Source: Armatimonadia bacterium | GTDB lineage: Bacteria; Armatimonadota; Zipacnadia; Zipacnadales; JABUFB01 | Direction of reading: 5' to 3' | DNA: 64,000 nucleotides | Assembly (NCBI GenBank): GCA_039679385.1 | Contig: JBDKVB010000143.1 | Location: 1-64,000 of the forward strand | Shown: in pieces, positions 7,362 to 16,399 of the stretch | Layout of the letters: each line of letters opens with the position of its first letter | Numbering within the stretch: the stretch's first letter is position 1 | The notes under the pieces: generated by a model | What the model was told of the DNA's origin: nothing | Databases searched by the model: none | The model's input: only the letters and a program-made list of their open reading frames with translations | Made by a program: the position numbers and the translations under genes

Positions 7362-9299
7362 CTAGAAGATCCGCCGCGCACCCGCGTAGTGGTCGGCGTA
7401 GTAACCCGAGCCCAAGTCGGAGATCTTCACGCCGGAGCGGCTGTTGGCGGCATGGATGAAGTTGCCCTGCCCAATGTAGATGCCGACGTGTGAGATGCCC
7501 GCCCGGTAGGTGTTCTGGAACACCAGCACGTCGCCGAGCTCCAACTCGTCGCGGCTCACGGGGCGTCCCTGGAGGTACTGCCCCGTGGTTGTCCGGGCCA
7601 ACTCGACGCCGAACTGGCGGTAGACATAGGAGGTCAGGCCGGAGCAGTCAAAGACCTCCGGTCCGTCGCCGCCACGGACATAGGGCTTGCCCAGGTGCCT
7701 CATGGCCTCGCGGACGACGGCACGGCCGCTTCCTGATCCGGAACTGCCGGTGATGCTGGTGGACGACGAGATACCCGATCCGGAGGAGCCATTGCCGTAG
7801 TGCTCGGCCCGGGTCTTCACGAGGTCCTGATTCACCCAGCCCATGGTTCCGTCGGTGAAGGCGACCTTGAACCAGTCGGACTTCTGGTCGATGATGACGA
7901 CCTCGGTACCGAGAGGAGCCTGGGTGACCACAGCCTCGCTGGTGCTTGCGCCCTTGCGGACATTGACGCTGGGGCGGTTGATCCAGCCGGCCTTGGCTTC
8001 GGTGCGCTCTCCGTTGACGACCTTGGTGGCCTCAGCCTGTCCCGGCGGCTGGAAGTCGAGGACCCATCCGGCGGCCCAGCCGTCATTGCCTGCAGTAGTG
8101 CGGACCTTGCACCACTGGCCCTGAGTGTCGACGACCGTTACGGGCGTGGCCTTGCTGAGCGAGAACTTGACGTCGCGGTCAGTGCCGGCACCATAGCGGA
8201 CATTCGTCCCGTCGTCGGAGATCCAGGCGCGGAAGGGCTTGAGCTGGCCCTCGACCTGAGGCTCCTCGTCGTCACCGGCACGTGAGCTGGGCGCAGGGTC
8301 ATCAGGGCTCTTGGCGATGGTGGTCTGTGCGCCGTGACGGCGGACGTACCAGCCGGCAATCCAGCCGCTACGACCGTCGAGGGTCGCGACCTTGCACCAC
8401 AGCCCCTTCTCGTCCTTGACCCATACCGTGTCGCCCTGACGGAGTTGCCCCAGAGAGCTGGAGCTGGTGCTGGGACCCTCGCGCAGGTACACGGAGCTTC
8501 CCACGCAATAGGCCTTGTCACCATTGGAGCCTCCGCTGCCCGCGAGAGCCCGACCCTTGTGGGCGTCGGTCTCAAGCAGCTCGCGCAGGACCCAGCCGTA
8601 GCCGTTCGGAGTCCGGCACTTGCGCCAGTCCCCCTGGGAGCTGATGACGTAGATCTTGTCACCCTTGGTGAGCTGGCCGACCATGGAGTAGCCGACCGAC
8701 GGGCCGCTGCGAACGTTGACCACGTTCTCCTTGATCCACACCGGTACGGGTGCGAAGTCGGGCGTCGTCCCGGAGGAGGCCGGTTTCCGTCCGGCGGCCG
8801 GATCGGTGACCAGCAGGTCGGAACGGATCCAGCCCCAGGTGCCGCCCTCGGACTTGACCTTCCGCCAGCCGCCATCGCTAGCGACGACATAGACCTTCGT
8901 GCCGCGCTTCACTTGTGCGGCGCAGTCCGTACCGACATCGGGCCCCTTGCGTAGGTTGGCGATCTCGGGCTCGATCCACGCGGCCGTGACCTTGGTGGAC
9001 TTTGAGCTCGAGCTCGAACTGGAACTCGAGGAGGGAGCGGTGAAGCGGACGTACTCTTCCTTGACCCAGCCCGACTTCCCGCCAGAGAGAGAGACGCGGC
9101 ACCAGCGGTCCTCGCGGAAAGCGGAGACCTCAACCTTCTGGCCGCGTGTGAGGGTACCAACTGATTCGCTGCTGGTGCCCGGCGACTTCCGGACGTTAAG
9201 TACCGATGCGTCTACCCAACCCGTCTTGGCCGATGCCAGACTCGGGAGACCCCAGAGCGCCAACGCCGCCAGGGCCAGTACTATCTTGTTGTTATTCAT
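7362..9299 (-). CDS. secreted NlpC/P60 cell-wall hydrolase with six SH3b repeats
   Basis: 645 aa. A signal peptide ends near ASA-KT (about residue 24). Six bacterial SH3 repeats follow, each with a (V/T)N(V/L)R.GPS-like core: LNVRKSPG, ANLRKGPD, VNVRSGPS, VYLREGPS, TNVRYGAG and VNVRKGAS. A Ser-rich linker (SSSSS runs) separates repeats 1 and 2. The C-terminal NlpC/P60 peptidase has Cys552 (DCSG), His604 (SHVG) and His616 (IHAAN). Such enzymes cut D-Glu-gamma-diaminopimelate peptide bonds of murein. The ATG at 9299 is chosen because the signal peptide starts there and AGGTG precedes it. Confidence 0.93.
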   Translation of the reverse strand: MNNNKIVLALAALALWGLPSLASAKTGWVDASVLNVRKSPGTSSESVGTLTRGQKVEVSAFREDRWCRVSLSGGKSGWVKEEYVRFTAPSSSSSSSSSSKSTKVTAAWIEPEIANLRKGPDVGTDCAAQVKRGTKVYVVASDGGWRKVKSEGGTWGWIRSDLLVTDPAAGRKPASSGTTPDFAPVPVWIKENVVNVRSGPSVGYSMVGQLTKGDKIYVISSQGDWRKCRTPNGYGWVLRELLETDAHKGRALAGSGGSNGDKAYCVGSSVYLREGPSTSSSSLGQLRQGDTVWVKDEKGLWCKVATLDGRSGWIAGWYVRRHGAQTTIAKSPDDPAPSSRAGDDEEPQVEGQLKPFRAWISDDGTNVRYGAGTDRDVKFSLSKATPVTVVDTQGQWCKVRTTAGNDGWAAGWVLDFQPPGQAEATKVVNGERTEAKAGWINRPSVNVRKGASTSEAVVTQAPLGTEVVIIDQKSDWFKVAFTDGTMGWVNQDLVKTRAEHYGNGSSGSGISSSTSITGSSGSGSGRAVVREAMRHLGKPYVRGGDGPEVFDCSGLTSYVYRQFGVELARTTTGQYLQGRPVSRDELELGDVLVFQNTYRAGISHVGIYIGQGNFIHAANSRSGVKISDLGSGYYADHYAGARRIF

Positions 9300-9336
9300 G
9301 CTGTGAACACCTCTCCGCAAGCAGTGGCAACCCCGA

Positions 9337-9366
9337 ATTATAGAACGCCCCTCTCGCGGGAGTCAA
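9337..9366 (-). promoter_or_regulatory. sigma70-type promoter of the NlpC/P60 gene
   Basis: On the minus strand: TTGACT (9366-9361), 18-bp spacer, TATAAT (9342-9337). The perfect -10 lies about 38 bases upstream of the ATG at 9299. Confidence 0.72.
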
Positions 9367-9524
9367 ACCGCCCGGCCCCGGAAATGAAACGTTACATGGC
9401 GAAATCGCCCGCTTCCGCCCGATCACTTGACTCGTTCACAAACACTTCCTATTTGTCTTCTCAGACGCCGGGCTCCTCGGGCCCCGACTGGACGCTTTCG
9501 GAGGCCCCTGGCCAGGACACGCAC

Positions 9525-10346
9525 TCAGGACAACTCGACCGAGAGTCCGTCATAGGCGACCGACAGACCCGGGTGGCAGGCCTGCTCGACGAAGCGGTCG
9601 TGGATCGGGACGAAGTGCTGGCTCAGGTGAGTCGCGTACACGGGAGCCCCGTCGGTCAGCAGGCCCTTGTCGCGCAGCTCACTCGACAGGCGGCACAGGG
9701 TTGCCCAGTTCAGATGATGAGTGAGGCAGTCGGGGTGACCGTCAGCGTCCAGCGGGCCGAAGGTGGACTCGATCACGGCGCCCGTCAGATGACGCCCGTC
9801 GAGGAGCTGCCACCAGAGGTCTTCGGGCCATGCCGTGTCGGTGGCGTACAGCACCGAGGCGTCCCCGTTGCTGATCACATAGGTCAGCGAGTTCTGATTC
9901 GTCCAGTCGTGGCGGGCAGGCAAGGTGAGCACCTGCCAGGTCCCCAGGTCGAGCTCATCGCCCGCGTGAATCTCGTGGGCCTCGAGAGGACCGTCGACCG
10001 AGGCGAGCTTGCGCACTGTTGCCTCGTTGCCCCACACCTGCAGCGGCTCGAGACCGGCGGCTGCGCGACCTCTCGTCAAGGCGCGGAGCGACTCCGGGTC
10101 AAGATGGTCGCTGTGGGCGTGGGTGATCAGCAGGTGTCCGATCGCCTCGGGCCTGACGTGCATTTCGGCCAGTCGCCAGGCAGCCGTCGGTCCGCAGTCG
10201 ATGAGCAGCGAACGATCGATGAGGAGGCTGGAGAAGGTGCGCAGGTTCCGCCCGGCGAGTTGACGGGCCTCACGACAGATGGGACATGAGCAGGTCAGGG
10301 CCTGCAGGTAGTCTGCAGCGCCGGTTCCAACGAAGTCCAGTTGCAT
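9525..10346 (-). CDS. PhnP-like metallo-beta-lactamase-fold phosphodiesterase
   Basis: 273 aa. The MBL signature HAHSDH (76-81) binds two metals, and ATDTAW and the later ATHLSQHF supply further ligands. The N-terminal CSCPICREA (19-27) matches the extra zinc-binding Cys cluster of the PhnP subgroup, which opens cyclic ribose phosphodiesters, so a phosphodiesterase role is likely though the substrate is unknown. It follows the 10348-11226 gene with one base between them, implying one transcript. Confidence 0.82.
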   Translation of the reverse strand: MQLDFVGTGAADYLQALTCSCPICREARQLAGRNLRTFSSLLIDRSLLIDCGPTAAWRLAEMHVRPEAIGHLLITHAHSDHLDPESLRALTRGRAAAGLEPLQVWGNEATVRKLASVDGPLEAHEIHAGDELDLGTWQVLTLPARHDWTNQNSLTYVISNGDASVLYATDTAWPEDLWWQLLDGRHLTGAVIESTFGPLDADGHPDCLTHHLNWATLCRLSSELRDKGLLTDGAPVYATHLSQHFVPIHDRFVEQACHPGLSVAYDGLSVELS

Positions 10347-10347
10347 G

Positions 10348-11226
10348 TTAGTGCTCCCGTGCTATGAAGGTGGGCTGACCGTCGGCGGAGACCTCGCTCT
10401 GCGACCGGCCATGGTCGAGATCGGCAAAGGCGGCGTTCGCCCTCTGCAGGAAGAGTCCGGTCGTCCATCGCTCGCCTGCCGCAAGAGACGGCAGGTCGTC
10501 TACCGAGACCTTCGCGACCAGGTAGGGCTCCAGCGGCAGGCGGTCGCGAACCTTGAGTGTGTGCAGCCCGTCGCGGACTCCAAGCCCGGCGCGGAGGATC
10601 AGGTGCGCGTCGAAGTACAGGCGCACTCCCGGTCGGTACTCGATGTCGGGGCTAGGCAACATCCGTCCGGCTTGTCGGCAGGCGACGACGAACTCCGGGC
10701 CAGGGGCGTCCATAGTGCCCAGGGCGACGTGCTGTGCGTAGTCGGGAGGATCGCCGACCAGCAACTCGCCGATCGGACTACAGTCTACGCCACCAAGCAG
10801 CGCGGCCGACCGGAGCTCACCACAGGCCTGGATCTGGCTCCAGGCCTCACGAGTGGTCGAGTGCACGAGCCAGCGCGGATCAGTCGGCCGCACGGCCGTC
10901 GGCGAGAACTCCGGCTCCAAGGCCTCTTCGACCAGTGCCTCAGCGCTGACGCCCTCCGGGCAGGCGACGATCACACTGCGCCCCTGCGCCGCCTCGTAGC
11001 GCAGGAAGTCGCCCAGACGCTGCAGCAGATGCGGAGTTCGGCGACCGAAGCTCGCGGTGTAGAGGCCGCTTCGACTCCGGCCGTTTCGCACCATCTCGTC
11101 CTCCGCAGCGCACAGGTGGAAGCAACTCCAGGTCGGGCCGAAGCTGCCAGCCGCCGAGAAGGGGTTCGAGGACTCGGGTGTCCAACCTGCCGACGCGGCC
11201 AACCACGTCACGCCGTCGTCCACCAC
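10348..11226 (-). CDS. hypothetical protein, faint ADP-ribosyltransferase-like pattern
   Basis: 292 aa, cytoplasmic, no signal. Not assigned to a family. The middle reads WLVHSTTREAWSQIQACGELRSA, then YRPGVRLYFDAHLIL, which loosely recalls the H-T/S-x(n)-I..G.L entry and YFD-type strands of KptA/ART-fold enzymes; this is only a pattern impression. Two start codons (GTG GTG at 11226 and 11223) follow GGAGG. The last residues, SEVSADGQPTF, nearly repeat the C-terminus of the next upstream gene product (see findings). Probably co-transcribed with the PhnP-like gene. Confidence 0.6.
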   Translation of the reverse strand: MVDDGVTWLAASAGWTPESSNPFSAAGSFGPTWSCFHLCAAEDEMVRNGRSRSGLYTASFGRRTPHLLQRLGDFLRYEAAQGRSVIVACPEGVSAEALVEEALEPEFSPTAVRPTDPRWLVHSTTREAWSQIQACGELRSAALLGGVDCSPIGELLVGDPPDYAQHVALGTMDAPGPEFVVACRQAGRMLPSPDIEYRPGVRLYFDAHLILRAGLGVRDGLHTLKVRDRLPLEPYLVAKVSVDDLPSLAAGERWTTGLFLQRANAAFADLDHGRSQSEVSADGQPTFIAREH

Positions 11227-11328
11227 GTCACCTCCGACAGTCTACACAACCCGGAGCCGACACCGAGGGTTCCGCGGCCTACGCTGCGGAGCGTCCTGTT
11301 GCCTATCCTGGTCGGTCTGGGAATCGTG

Positions 11329-13152
11329 TCAGCGCTCCTTCGGTTCGAAGGTCGGCCGACCGTCGGCGGAGACTTCCAGGGTGCCGATCAGGATCCGTCG
11401 ATCGGTCTCGCCTCGGTCCGGACTCAGGCGCTCATCCGACTGGCCGATTCGCGAGGGCAAGAACAGACCGACCCACACCTCAAAGGTGCTCCCCGCCGCT
11501 TCGGCCGGGACGGAGAAGAGGCAGTCAACAGAGGACTCGCCGGGCGTCTCGAGGACACTCGCTGCCTGCGCCGAGGCGGGGTTGCCCTGGAAGATGATCC
11601 GGCCGCCGCGGTCGAAGTGGCAGAAGGGCCTCACCCCGGCTGGAGCGGCTGCGTGGACCGTCCACTTCAGCGGCAGCGACCAGCCCTGCTTCGCCGGCTG
11701 CAAGGCGCCGACGGTGACGTCGTAGTCGGCCTGCACCTGGAGCGTGCCGAGGCGGTAGCGACGATGCCCATCGCCGTCGGGCAAGGGCAAGGCGATCTGC
11801 GGCGTCCCGGTGCGACTGCCGACCGAGACATATATATCATAGGTACCGCCCTGGGCATAGTAGGGCAGCGACACGCTCAGGGCCTGCTCCGTCTCCGGCG
11901 CCTCACCCGGCGCCGCGACTGCGAGCGAGCGCATATCGAAGCTGTCGTCTACGTAGGTCGCGACGATCCCGCCCTTGCGGTCCTTGAGTGTCACGCAGGG
12001 GAAACCGCCGGGGAGACAAGGCGCTACTCCGGCATTGCGCCAGCGGCAGGTGAACTGCATCGGCTCGCCAAACTTCACCTTGCGCGGCCAGGAGGCCTCG
12101 GTCAGTTGCAGCCGGTAGCCCAGGCGCAGGTTGATGCGGTGGATGAGGTCGCCGCACTCCTGAAGGAACTCGCGAGGCCACCAGTGGATCGAGGCGTAGC
12201 TGGCATGGTAGTCCTCGACCGCCTGCAGGTAGAGCGACCCATCCTGCCAGCAGCCACGGTCGCGGGAGCCACCGTAGTGCTCACTCTCCAGGATCACCGG
12301 CAGGTTCGGCCAAAAGCCCTGGGCGAAGTTCGCATGGAAGTAAGCGTTCTTGCCACCCTGCACGAGAATGCTGTCGTCGCGGAGCGTCAGCCCCTGCTCC
12401 CGCGCATAGTCAATCGTCTCGTCGCCGCGCCCCTGCGAGGAGAAGTCGTCGTTGGCCGCCAGCAGCGTGCGGGTGAAGTACTTGCGGTGCAGGTCGATGT
12501 GACGGCGCACGGTGTCGCCCGAGAAGGGCAGACGGGTGCTGGCGAAGGTGTGGCCCTCGCCCCAGACACCGAAGGAGCCTACGTCGATGAAGGCCACCTC
12601 GGGGTTGCCATCATAGCGCTTGGCGGCTGCGGCGAGGAAGTTGCCGAGCTTCTCGAGGAAGATAGGGTCGTCGTAGTCGGGCTCCCAGAAGGGCCCGTCC
12701 TCCACGACGCCGCGGCCGGGCGTGAAGTTGTACCCGTTGGCTCCAGCCTTCTTCACCCACTCGGGCGTCGCCCAGCGCATCCAGGACTCTGAGCAGGAGA
12801 ACCGGAAGGCGACCTGCTTGCCCTTGTCGATCCAGCGCTGGGCCGGGGCATCGACCACTGCCCAGTTGAAGTGGCCCTCCTCGGGCTCGACGTAGGACCA
12901 GGGGATACGCAGGTAGATCACCGTCATGCCGGGGAACTCGTCGACGGTGTCGCTGGGCTCGAGACGCGAACCATAGTTGCGCGGGTTGTTGTCATAGTAG
13001 TGGAACACCCAGCCCATCCCGGGATTGCAGAGCGCCTCCCCGGTGTCCTGCGGGTGTACCACTTCTCGCCCCTCGGGGGCTTGTGCAGAGGCCGTCATGG
13101 TCATCACCACCATGTAGATAAGGGTGCCGAGGCCGGCATAGAGACTCTTCAT
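11329..13152 (-). CDS. secreted DUF4832-type glycosidase-like protein
   Basis: 607 aa. A signal peptide (about residues 1-24, ending ASAQA) is followed by a TIM-barrel-like region starting NPGMGWVFHYYD and IYLRIPWSYVEPEEGHFNW, the layout of glycosidase-like DUF4874/DUF4832 proteins. Then come AFIDVGSFGVWGEGH and the DUF4832 core with SEHYGG and WWPREFL, and a beta-sandwich C-terminal part. Catalytic activity is unproven for this group, but a role on extracellular glycans is likely. The ATG at 13152 starts the signal peptide; AGGAGG lies 11 bases upstream. Confidence 0.8.
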   Translation of the reverse strand: MKSLYAGLGTLIYMVVMTMTASAQAPEGREVVHPQDTGEALCNPGMGWVFHYYDNNPRNYGSRLEPSDTVDEFPGMTVIYLRIPWSYVEPEEGHFNWAVVDAPAQRWIDKGKQVAFRFSCSESWMRWATPEWVKKAGANGYNFTPGRGVVEDGPFWEPDYDDPIFLEKLGNFLAAAAKRYDGNPEVAFIDVGSFGVWGEGHTFASTRLPFSGDTVRRHIDLHRKYFTRTLLAANDDFSSQGRGDETIDYAREQGLTLRDDSILVQGGKNAYFHANFAQGFWPNLPVILESEHYGGSRDRGCWQDGSLYLQAVEDYHASYASIHWWPREFLQECGDLIHRINLRLGYRLQLTEASWPRKVKFGEPMQFTCRWRNAGVAPCLPGGFPCVTLKDRKGGIVATYVDDSFDMRSLAVAAPGEAPETEQALSVSLPYYAQGGTYDIYVSVGSRTGTPQIALPLPDGDGHRRYRLGTLQVQADYDVTVGALQPAKQGWSLPLKWTVHAAAPAGVRPFCHFDRGGRIIFQGNPASAQAASVLETPGESSVDCLFSVPAEAAGSTFEVWVGLFLPSRIGQSDERLSPDRGETDRRILIGTLEVSADGRPTFEPKER

Positions 13153-13259
13153 CGCGTAGGGAACCTCCTGCATACTGAGGCTGGATGCACGCCCGGAGGG
13201 CGCGGTGCAGCAGGTGCTTGAGCTCCTCTGCAGTTGCCGAACTTGTTTCGGCCACCTTT

Positions 13260-13288
13260 TTGACATCCGGTGCGGGGCGTGTTAGTGT
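13260..13288 (+). promoter_or_regulatory. possible promoter for the PHP-domain gene
   Basis: A perfect TTGACA (13260-13265), a 17-bp spacer and a weak TAGTGT. It lies in the gap between divergent genes, about 60 bases before the GTG at 13347. Confidence 0.35.
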
Positions 13289-13346
13289 ACTGTGTCAGCT
13301 ACATACCAGGTGCCTTTTGGCCCCCTTGTTCGAGGAAGCCCACTCC

Positions 13347-13988
13347 GTGTACCCCTTCGAGATCCACAGTCATACGAAAGAGCATTCCGCGTGCTCACGA
13401 GTTCCCGTAGAGCACCTGCTGGCCCGTGCCGACGAACTCGGCCTGGCCGGCATCGTTGTGACCGACCATCACTACCAGTGGCCGCAGGCTGAGCTGGAGA
13501 AGATCGCAAGGCGCGTCACCCGCAACGGCCTTGTGGTTCTGAGCGCCTACGAGCTGACCACTGCCGATCCGCGCACTGGTGCCCATGCCGGAGACCTGCT
13601 AGTCTTCGGCGGTCCCGACGATGCGGTGATGCCCATCTGGACGCCCTACGAGGAGGCCTGCGCTCGGGCCCATGAGCTCGGTGCAGTCACCATCTCGGCC
13701 CATCCCTTCCGTGAAGGCATGGGTGCGGGCGACCGAATCTACTACATGGACATCGACGGGATCGAGATCTACAACCAGAATCATTCGCGCCTGGATGTCC
13801 TGCGAGCACGCCAGGCCGTCCAGAAGGCCGGGTTCCTGGGAGTCGCCGGAAGCGATGCACACCGGGCTGTTCAGGTGGCCCAGTTCCTTACGGTCTTCGA
13901 GCGGCCGGTGCGGAGCATGGAGGACTTCAAGCGCGAGCTACTCGCCCGGCGCTTCCATCTGGCCTCCAACCGCCCCGACATCAACTGA
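13347..13988 (+). CDS. PHP-domain metal-dependent phosphoesterase
   Basis: 213 aa. Motifs of the PHP fold are all present: HSHTKEHS (7-14), VTDHH, a glutamate in the AYEL strand, ISAHPFREG and the terminal AGSDAHR. Such proteins hydrolyse phosphate esters such as histidinol phosphate or nucleotides using up to three metals; the substrate here is not evident. The GTG at 13347 has GAGGAA upstream and makes the protein begin right at the first beta strand (YPFEIHSHT), which favours it over an earlier in-frame start. Confidence 0.86.
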   Translation: MYPFEIHSHTKEHSACSRVPVEHLLARADELGLAGIVVTDHHYQWPQAELEKIARRVTRNGLVVLSAYELTTADPRTGAHAGDLLVFGGPDDAVMPIWTPYEEACARAHELGAVTISAHPFREGMGAGDRIYYMDIDGIEIYNQNHSRLDVLRARQAVQKAGFLGVAGSDAHRAVQVAQFLTVFERPVRSMEDFKRELLARRFHLASNRPDIN

Positions 13989-14011
13989 GCCACTCCGGCC
14001 TGCAACCTCCG

Positions 14012-15121
14012 TTACTTCTCCAAAGACCGCAGTAGGCCTTCCTCGACTCGTGCCGCGTAGACCTGCGGCACACCGGTGCAGTTGGAGTGAAAGGCGACGT
14101 AGCGTGCATCGGGGCTGAAGAGGGGAGACGGATTCGTGCAGCGAGGCACGCCCACGCAGGCATGGGTCTGCACAAGGAGCTCGGCACGCCCGGTGCGTAC
14201 CGAGCCGATCCACAGGTCTGCAGTGGGCGCCTCGACGGCGACCCACCAGCGGCCGTCGCGACTCACATCGAAACCCCCGAAGTGCCGCCCCTGAGCCATC
14301 ACCCGCAGGTCTTCGCCCTCCAGCGCAAGGGTTACGAGACGGTCGTCGGCAAAGGCCTCGTCCGGGGTGTCGCGGTGCAGCACCGCCGTCGCAAGACGAT
14401 CCTTGCCGGCCCAGTGGCAAGAGCCCCGGGGCAAGGAGAGGTCGGAATTCCCCAGGGGGACCTGACGCAGGTTCGTGCCGTCGTCGGCGATGACCTGAAG
14501 GCCGGGACCATACCCGGCGGAGAAGGTCCGGTCGCCCCCGGCCGGGCAGATCAGCAGGTCAGGGGAGGACTGCGGAGCGTACTCCACGCTTGCCTGGGCC
14601 AGCGCCGGCGACTGGAGGATCACCTCCGCCTCGCGGTGAACCAGATCAAAGCGCACAATCGCCCATAGGTCGTCGCTGACTTGCCCACAGACTGCGAAGG
14701 CTGCGCCATCGTGGCGAACGGCCCCACAGCCGCAAGAAGCGAGCGGGAATCGGGTCGCCACCACTTGCTCCTGCTGCAGGCTCCCCAGACACAGACGCCA
14801 GAGGCCCGGTCGCCCGGAAGCCTTCAGGTAGTACAGGTAGCGGCCGTCGGGACTCAGCGCAGGAGCCTGCACGCCGGCCTCGTCGAGGAGTAGCCGGAGT
14901 TGCCCTTGCTGCAGGTCCGCGAGCCAGTACTGCGGAGGCAGGTCTGGTGCGAACCGGCGCGAGTACAGCAGGTGAGTGGAGTCCTGCGTGAAGGCCGCTG
15001 CTGCGGGCGCCACGGTCTCATGGAGGAGAGGTGTGCTGGTGAGCTGGAGCACCTCGACTTCTGTGTCCGGGTCCAGTCGCGGGATGAGCTCGCAGTGAGT
15101 CGGCATCGAGGCGGCGTACAT
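14012..15121 (-). CDS. oligogalacturonate-lyase-like (PL22-type) beta-propeller
   Basis: 369 aa. The N-terminus LQLTSTPLLHETVAPAAAAF followed by TQDSTHLLY fits the first blade of the PL22/oligogalacturonide-lyase propeller (usual form: LT...H....F..DG..L.F). Later blades carry SPDGRYLYYL, SRDGRWWVAV and FSPDARYVAFHSN. No signal peptide, consistent with cytosolic oligogalacturonide lyases. It may instead be a TolB-like propeller without catalysis. ATG at 15121 with GGAGG seven bases upstream. It converges on the PHP gene. Confidence 0.72.
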   Translation of the reverse strand: MYAASMPTHCELIPRLDPDTEVEVLQLTSTPLLHETVAPAAAAFTQDSTHLLYSRRFAPDLPPQYWLADLQQGQLRLLLDEAGVQAPALSPDGRYLYYLKASGRPGLWRLCLGSLQQEQVVATRFPLASCGCGAVRHDGAAFAVCGQVSDDLWAIVRFDLVHREAEVILQSPALAQASVEYAPQSSPDLLICPAGGDRTFSAGYGPGLQVIADDGTNLRQVPLGNSDLSLPRGSCHWAGKDRLATAVLHRDTPDEAFADDRLVTLALEGEDLRVMAQGRHFGGFDVSRDGRWWVAVEAPTADLWIGSVRTGRAELLVQTHACVGVPRCTNPSPLFSPDARYVAFHSNCTGVPQVYAARVEEGLLRSLEK

Positions 15122-15290
15122 TCGGTTTCCTCCAGAGCCTTCTTCCCCGCGGAGGAGTTCGCGCAGGGCCCGACGTTAGGCTGTGTGGGTGTGGCCCTGT
15201 CGTGAAGTCGAGGCCGGCAGGGCGGAGCTTCGAACAGGTGGTGTACTCACGGCTCGCGAGTGCTCTGAGGTGACAGAGGCGGAGCGACCC

Positions 15291-16154
15291 ATGAAGGAGG
15301 AGACACCCCGGCAAGGCACCGGCGCCTCGCGGTGGCGACTGCTCGGTCCGCTTGGCTGCCTGGCATTGCTGACGGCGCTGGTCGGTACCACTGTGGTGGC
15401 CTTCCTGGAGCCGCACTGGCTGCAGGTCGTCCGCACGGAAGTCGGCATCGCCGGTCTGCCTCCGGGCTTCGACGGACTGCGGGTCGTGCAGCTCACCGAT
15501 ATCCACCGCGGTCCCTATACCAGCACTGAACAGGTGCGGGCTGCCGTGGATCTCGCCAACAGCCTGCAGCCGGATCTGATCGTCCTGACCGGCGACTACT
15601 GCCACCGCAGCGCAAAGTACATCCCGGATTGCTTCCGAGAGTTGTCTCGACTGAGAGCACCCCTCGGTGTCTACGGGGTACTGGGCAACCACGACCACTG
15701 GGCCGACGCCGGTCTGAGCAGGTCCGAGATGGCCCGGGCCGGGATCCACGAGCTCACCAACCGCCACTGGTGTCTCGAGCGCAAGGGCGACCGGCTCTAC
15801 CTGGCCGGTGTGGGTGACCTCTGGGCCGACCAGCAGCGGCTCGACGAGGCTCTCAAAGGCGTGCCCGCGGAGGCTAGGGTCCTGCTGCTGTCGCACAACC
15901 CGGACTACAATGAGAAGTTGCAGGATCGGCGGGTCAAGCTCATGCTGGCTGGACACACGCACGGCGGGCAGGTGGTCTTGCCCCTGCTGGGGCCGCTGGT
16001 CATCCCCTCGCGATACGGCTCCAAGTACGCGGCGGGGCTGATCCACGACGGCTGGAAGCAGGTCTACGTGTCACGCGGTGTGGGAGTCATCATCCCTCCG
16101 GTGCGGTTGAACTGTCGCCCCGAGGTGTCCTTGCTCACCCTGCGTCGGGAGTGA
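15291..16154 (+). CDS. YkuE-like membrane-anchored metallophosphoesterase
   Basis: 287 aa. An N-terminal transmembrane helix (about 18-38) is followed by a calcineurin-like phosphoesterase domain: QLTDIH (67-72), TGDY (100-103), GNHDHW (132-137), LSHNPD and GHTHGGQ (221-227). These bind a dinuclear metal centre. Related YkuE/LpxH-group enzymes act on phospholipid-like phosphoesters at the membrane; the exact substrate is unknown. The ATG at 15291 has GGAG upstream and precedes the anchor helix. Confidence 0.9.
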   Translation: MKEETPRQGTGASRWRLLGPLGCLALLTALVGTTVVAFLEPHWLQVVRTEVGIAGLPPGFDGLRVVQLTDIHRGPYTSTEQVRAAVDLANSLQPDLIVLTGDYCHRSAKYIPDCFRELSRLRAPLGVYGVLGNHDHWADAGLSRSEMARAGIHELTNRHWCLERKGDRLYLAGVGDLWADQQRLDEALKGVPAEARVLLLSHNPDYNEKLQDRRVKLMLAGHTHGGQVVLPLLGPLVIPSRYGSKYAAGLIHDGWKQVYVSRGVGVIIPPVRLNCRPEVSLLTLRRE

Positions 16155-16318
16155 GTGGGTCGGTGCCTCCTGGCCGTCGTAGGCTCTGCAGCAATCGGCG
16201 TGCCGGGAGGAGGGCAGCTCACCCCATGCCTGACTCACCACTCTGGGAGACACGGGGGAAGTCCAAGTCAGGCAGCCCTCCGTCGCCAGAGGCGGGCAGC
16301 CACCTGCTTTGGCGAGTC

Positions 16319-16348
16319 TTGACACACTCGAAGAGGCTGGAATATACT
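16319..16348 (+). promoter_or_regulatory. strong sigma70-type promoter of the fatty-acid operon
   Basis: TTGACA (16319-16324), 18-bp spacer, TATACT (16343-16348). It is the only strong promoter seen ahead of the yceD-rpmF-plsX-fab genes. Expected transcription start near 16355. Confidence 0.75.
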
Positions 16349-16373
16349 CGGCGGGTCTAGGAGGCGTATTGAA

Positions 16374-16391
16374 CCGCGGCGAAAGCCGCGG
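16374..16391 (+). promoter_or_regulatory. 5'-leader hairpin before yceD
   Basis: CCGCGG, loop CGAAAG, CCGCGG, just downstream of the predicted transcription start and 8 bases before the ATG of yceD. There is no T-run, so it is not a classic terminator. It could occupy the ribosome landing site, since no Shine-Dalgarno is visible there. Confidence 0.45.
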
Positions 16392-16399
16392 TCTGCGTT

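Noticed and set aside
10345-12792. 815-aa plus-strand open frame
   Set aside because: Lies opposite two well-supported minus-strand genes with signal peptide and domain patterns; its sequence is low-complexity and Arg/Gly/Val-rich, as expected for an antisense GC-rich frame.
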